A stretch of DNA of 15,322 nt from an uncultured Novosphingobium sp. (GTDB taxonomy: Bacteria > Pseudomonadota > Alphaproteobacteria > Sphingomonadales > Sphingomonadaceae). The notes under the pieces were generated by a model that saw nothing but the letters and a program-made list of their open reading frames with translations, was not told where the DNA came from and searched no databases. Positions 14,911 to 15,322 of the stretch are shown here, in pieces. Each line of letters begins with the position of its first letter. Position 1 is the stretch's first letter. The translations under genes and the position numbers were made by a program. Location: the NCBI GenBank assembly GCA_937897535.1, contig CALCQB010000217.1, positions 1 through 15,322 on the forward strand, given 5' to 3'.

Positions 14911-15322
14911 CCGGAGCGGCCGCGCCCGAACCGCTGGCGGCGATTTTCCGGCGGCTGATCGGCGCGACCGGCCCGATCAGCCTGATGCATTACATGGGTG
15001 AGAGCAACGCTCGCTACTACGGCGCGAAAGACCCGCTCGGCAGCGCCGGGGATTTCATCACCGCCCCCGAAATCAGCCAGATGTTCGGCGAACTGATCGG
15101 GCTGTGGCTGGCCGACATGTGGATCAATGCCGGACGCGAGGAGCCGGTCCACTATGTCGAACTGGGCCCCGGACGCGGGACGCTGGCCCAGGATGCCTTG
15201 CGCGCGGCGAAGCGTTACGGGCTGGAGCCGGCGGTCCACTTCGTCGAAACCTCGACCGAGTTGAAAGACGTCCAGCTCGCCAACCTGCCCGGCGCGCAGT
15301 GGCACCACGATCTGTCGACCGT
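14907..15322 (+). CDS. MidA/NDUFAF7-type SAM-dependent methyltransferase (5' part, runs off window)
   Basis: The first 138 codons of a class I methyltransferase of the MidA/NDUFAF7 family (COG1565) are present; the family is usually around 350 aa, so most of the gene lies outside. Visible motifs are the N-terminal block LMHYMGESNARYYG (26-39), GDFITAPEISQMFGELIG (48-65) and the SAM-binding motif VELGPGRGTL (84-93). Mitochondrial NDUFAF7 dimethylates an arginine of a complex I subunit and is needed for complex I assembly; a matching role here is inference. ATG 14907 overlaps the lgt stop codon by 4 bp (ATGA), with no separate strong Shine-Dalgarno, so translation is likely coupled to lgt. This gene order is, to my recollection, common in sphingomonads. 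It continues to base 15322 without a stop. Confidence 0.92.
   Translation, partial: MTGAAAPEPLAAIFRRLIGATGPISLMHYMGESNARYYGAKDPLGSAGDFITAPEISQMFGELIGLWLADMWINAGREEPVHYVELGPGRGTLAQDALRAAKRYGLEPAVHFVETSTELKDVQLANLPGAQWHHDLST

Overview
The window is GC-rich chromosomal DNA with strong G/C preference at third codon positions. It carries core housekeeping genes typical of an alphaproteobacterium. The gene types (a second-class GltX, FkbM methyltransferase, an alphaproteobacterial MidA/NDUFAF7-type methyltransferase directly after lgt, GlnD, two-domain NadE) fit the Sphingomonadales (Sphingomonas, Novosphingobium or Erythrobacter relatives). That placement is inferred from protein character, not from a database search. 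No mobile element, CRISPR array, rRNA or tRNA gene is visible, and both ends of the window cut through genes.

Layout: (1) 1-1664, the 3' part of rpoC, closed by a clear intrinsic terminator. (2) 1759-1890, a 43-residue very basic small protein. (3) 1897-3015 (-), a SxxK serine hydrolase, divergent across 57 bp from (4) nadE (3073-4728). nadE runs directly into (5) a GltX2-type glutamyl-tRNA synthetase. A good promoter-like element overlaps the gltX stop codon and probably drives (6) a six-helix membrane protein of unknown function (6165-6911). (7) An FkbM-family methyltransferase (6912-7757, -) ends with its stop codon directly abutting that gene's. (8) A 321-bp leader region precedes asd (8079-9107). 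(9) A 74-residue two-helix membrane protein follows asd. (10) glnD (9387-12128, -) is translationally coupled to (11) an upstream acyl-CoA synthetase (12125-13837, -). (12) lgt (14017-14910, TTG start) overlaps by 4 bp (13) a MidA-type methyltransferase that runs off the right end.

The most interesting non-gene signal is the leader of asd. A 25-codon reading frame with its own Shine-Dalgarno contains an Ile-Thr-Ile-Thr-Thr-Lys-Pro-Thr cluster. Its 15-nt core, ATT ACC ATT ACC ACC, closely resembles enterobacterial thrL. It is followed by overlapping RNA hairpins and then asd, an enzyme of the Thr/Ile/Lys/Met branch. This looks like a threonine(/isoleucine)-responsive attenuation leader. The terminator-like hairpin has only a weak T-tract, so the mechanism remains a hypothesis.

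Metabolically the window mixes transcription (RpoC), NAD and aspartate-family biosynthesis (NadE, Asd), translation (GltX), nitrogen signalling (GlnD), fatty-acid activation, lipoprotein maturation (Lgt) and probable complex I assembly (MidA). The gene pairs that look cotranscribed are nadE-gltX, acyl-CoA synthetase-glnD and lgt-midA.
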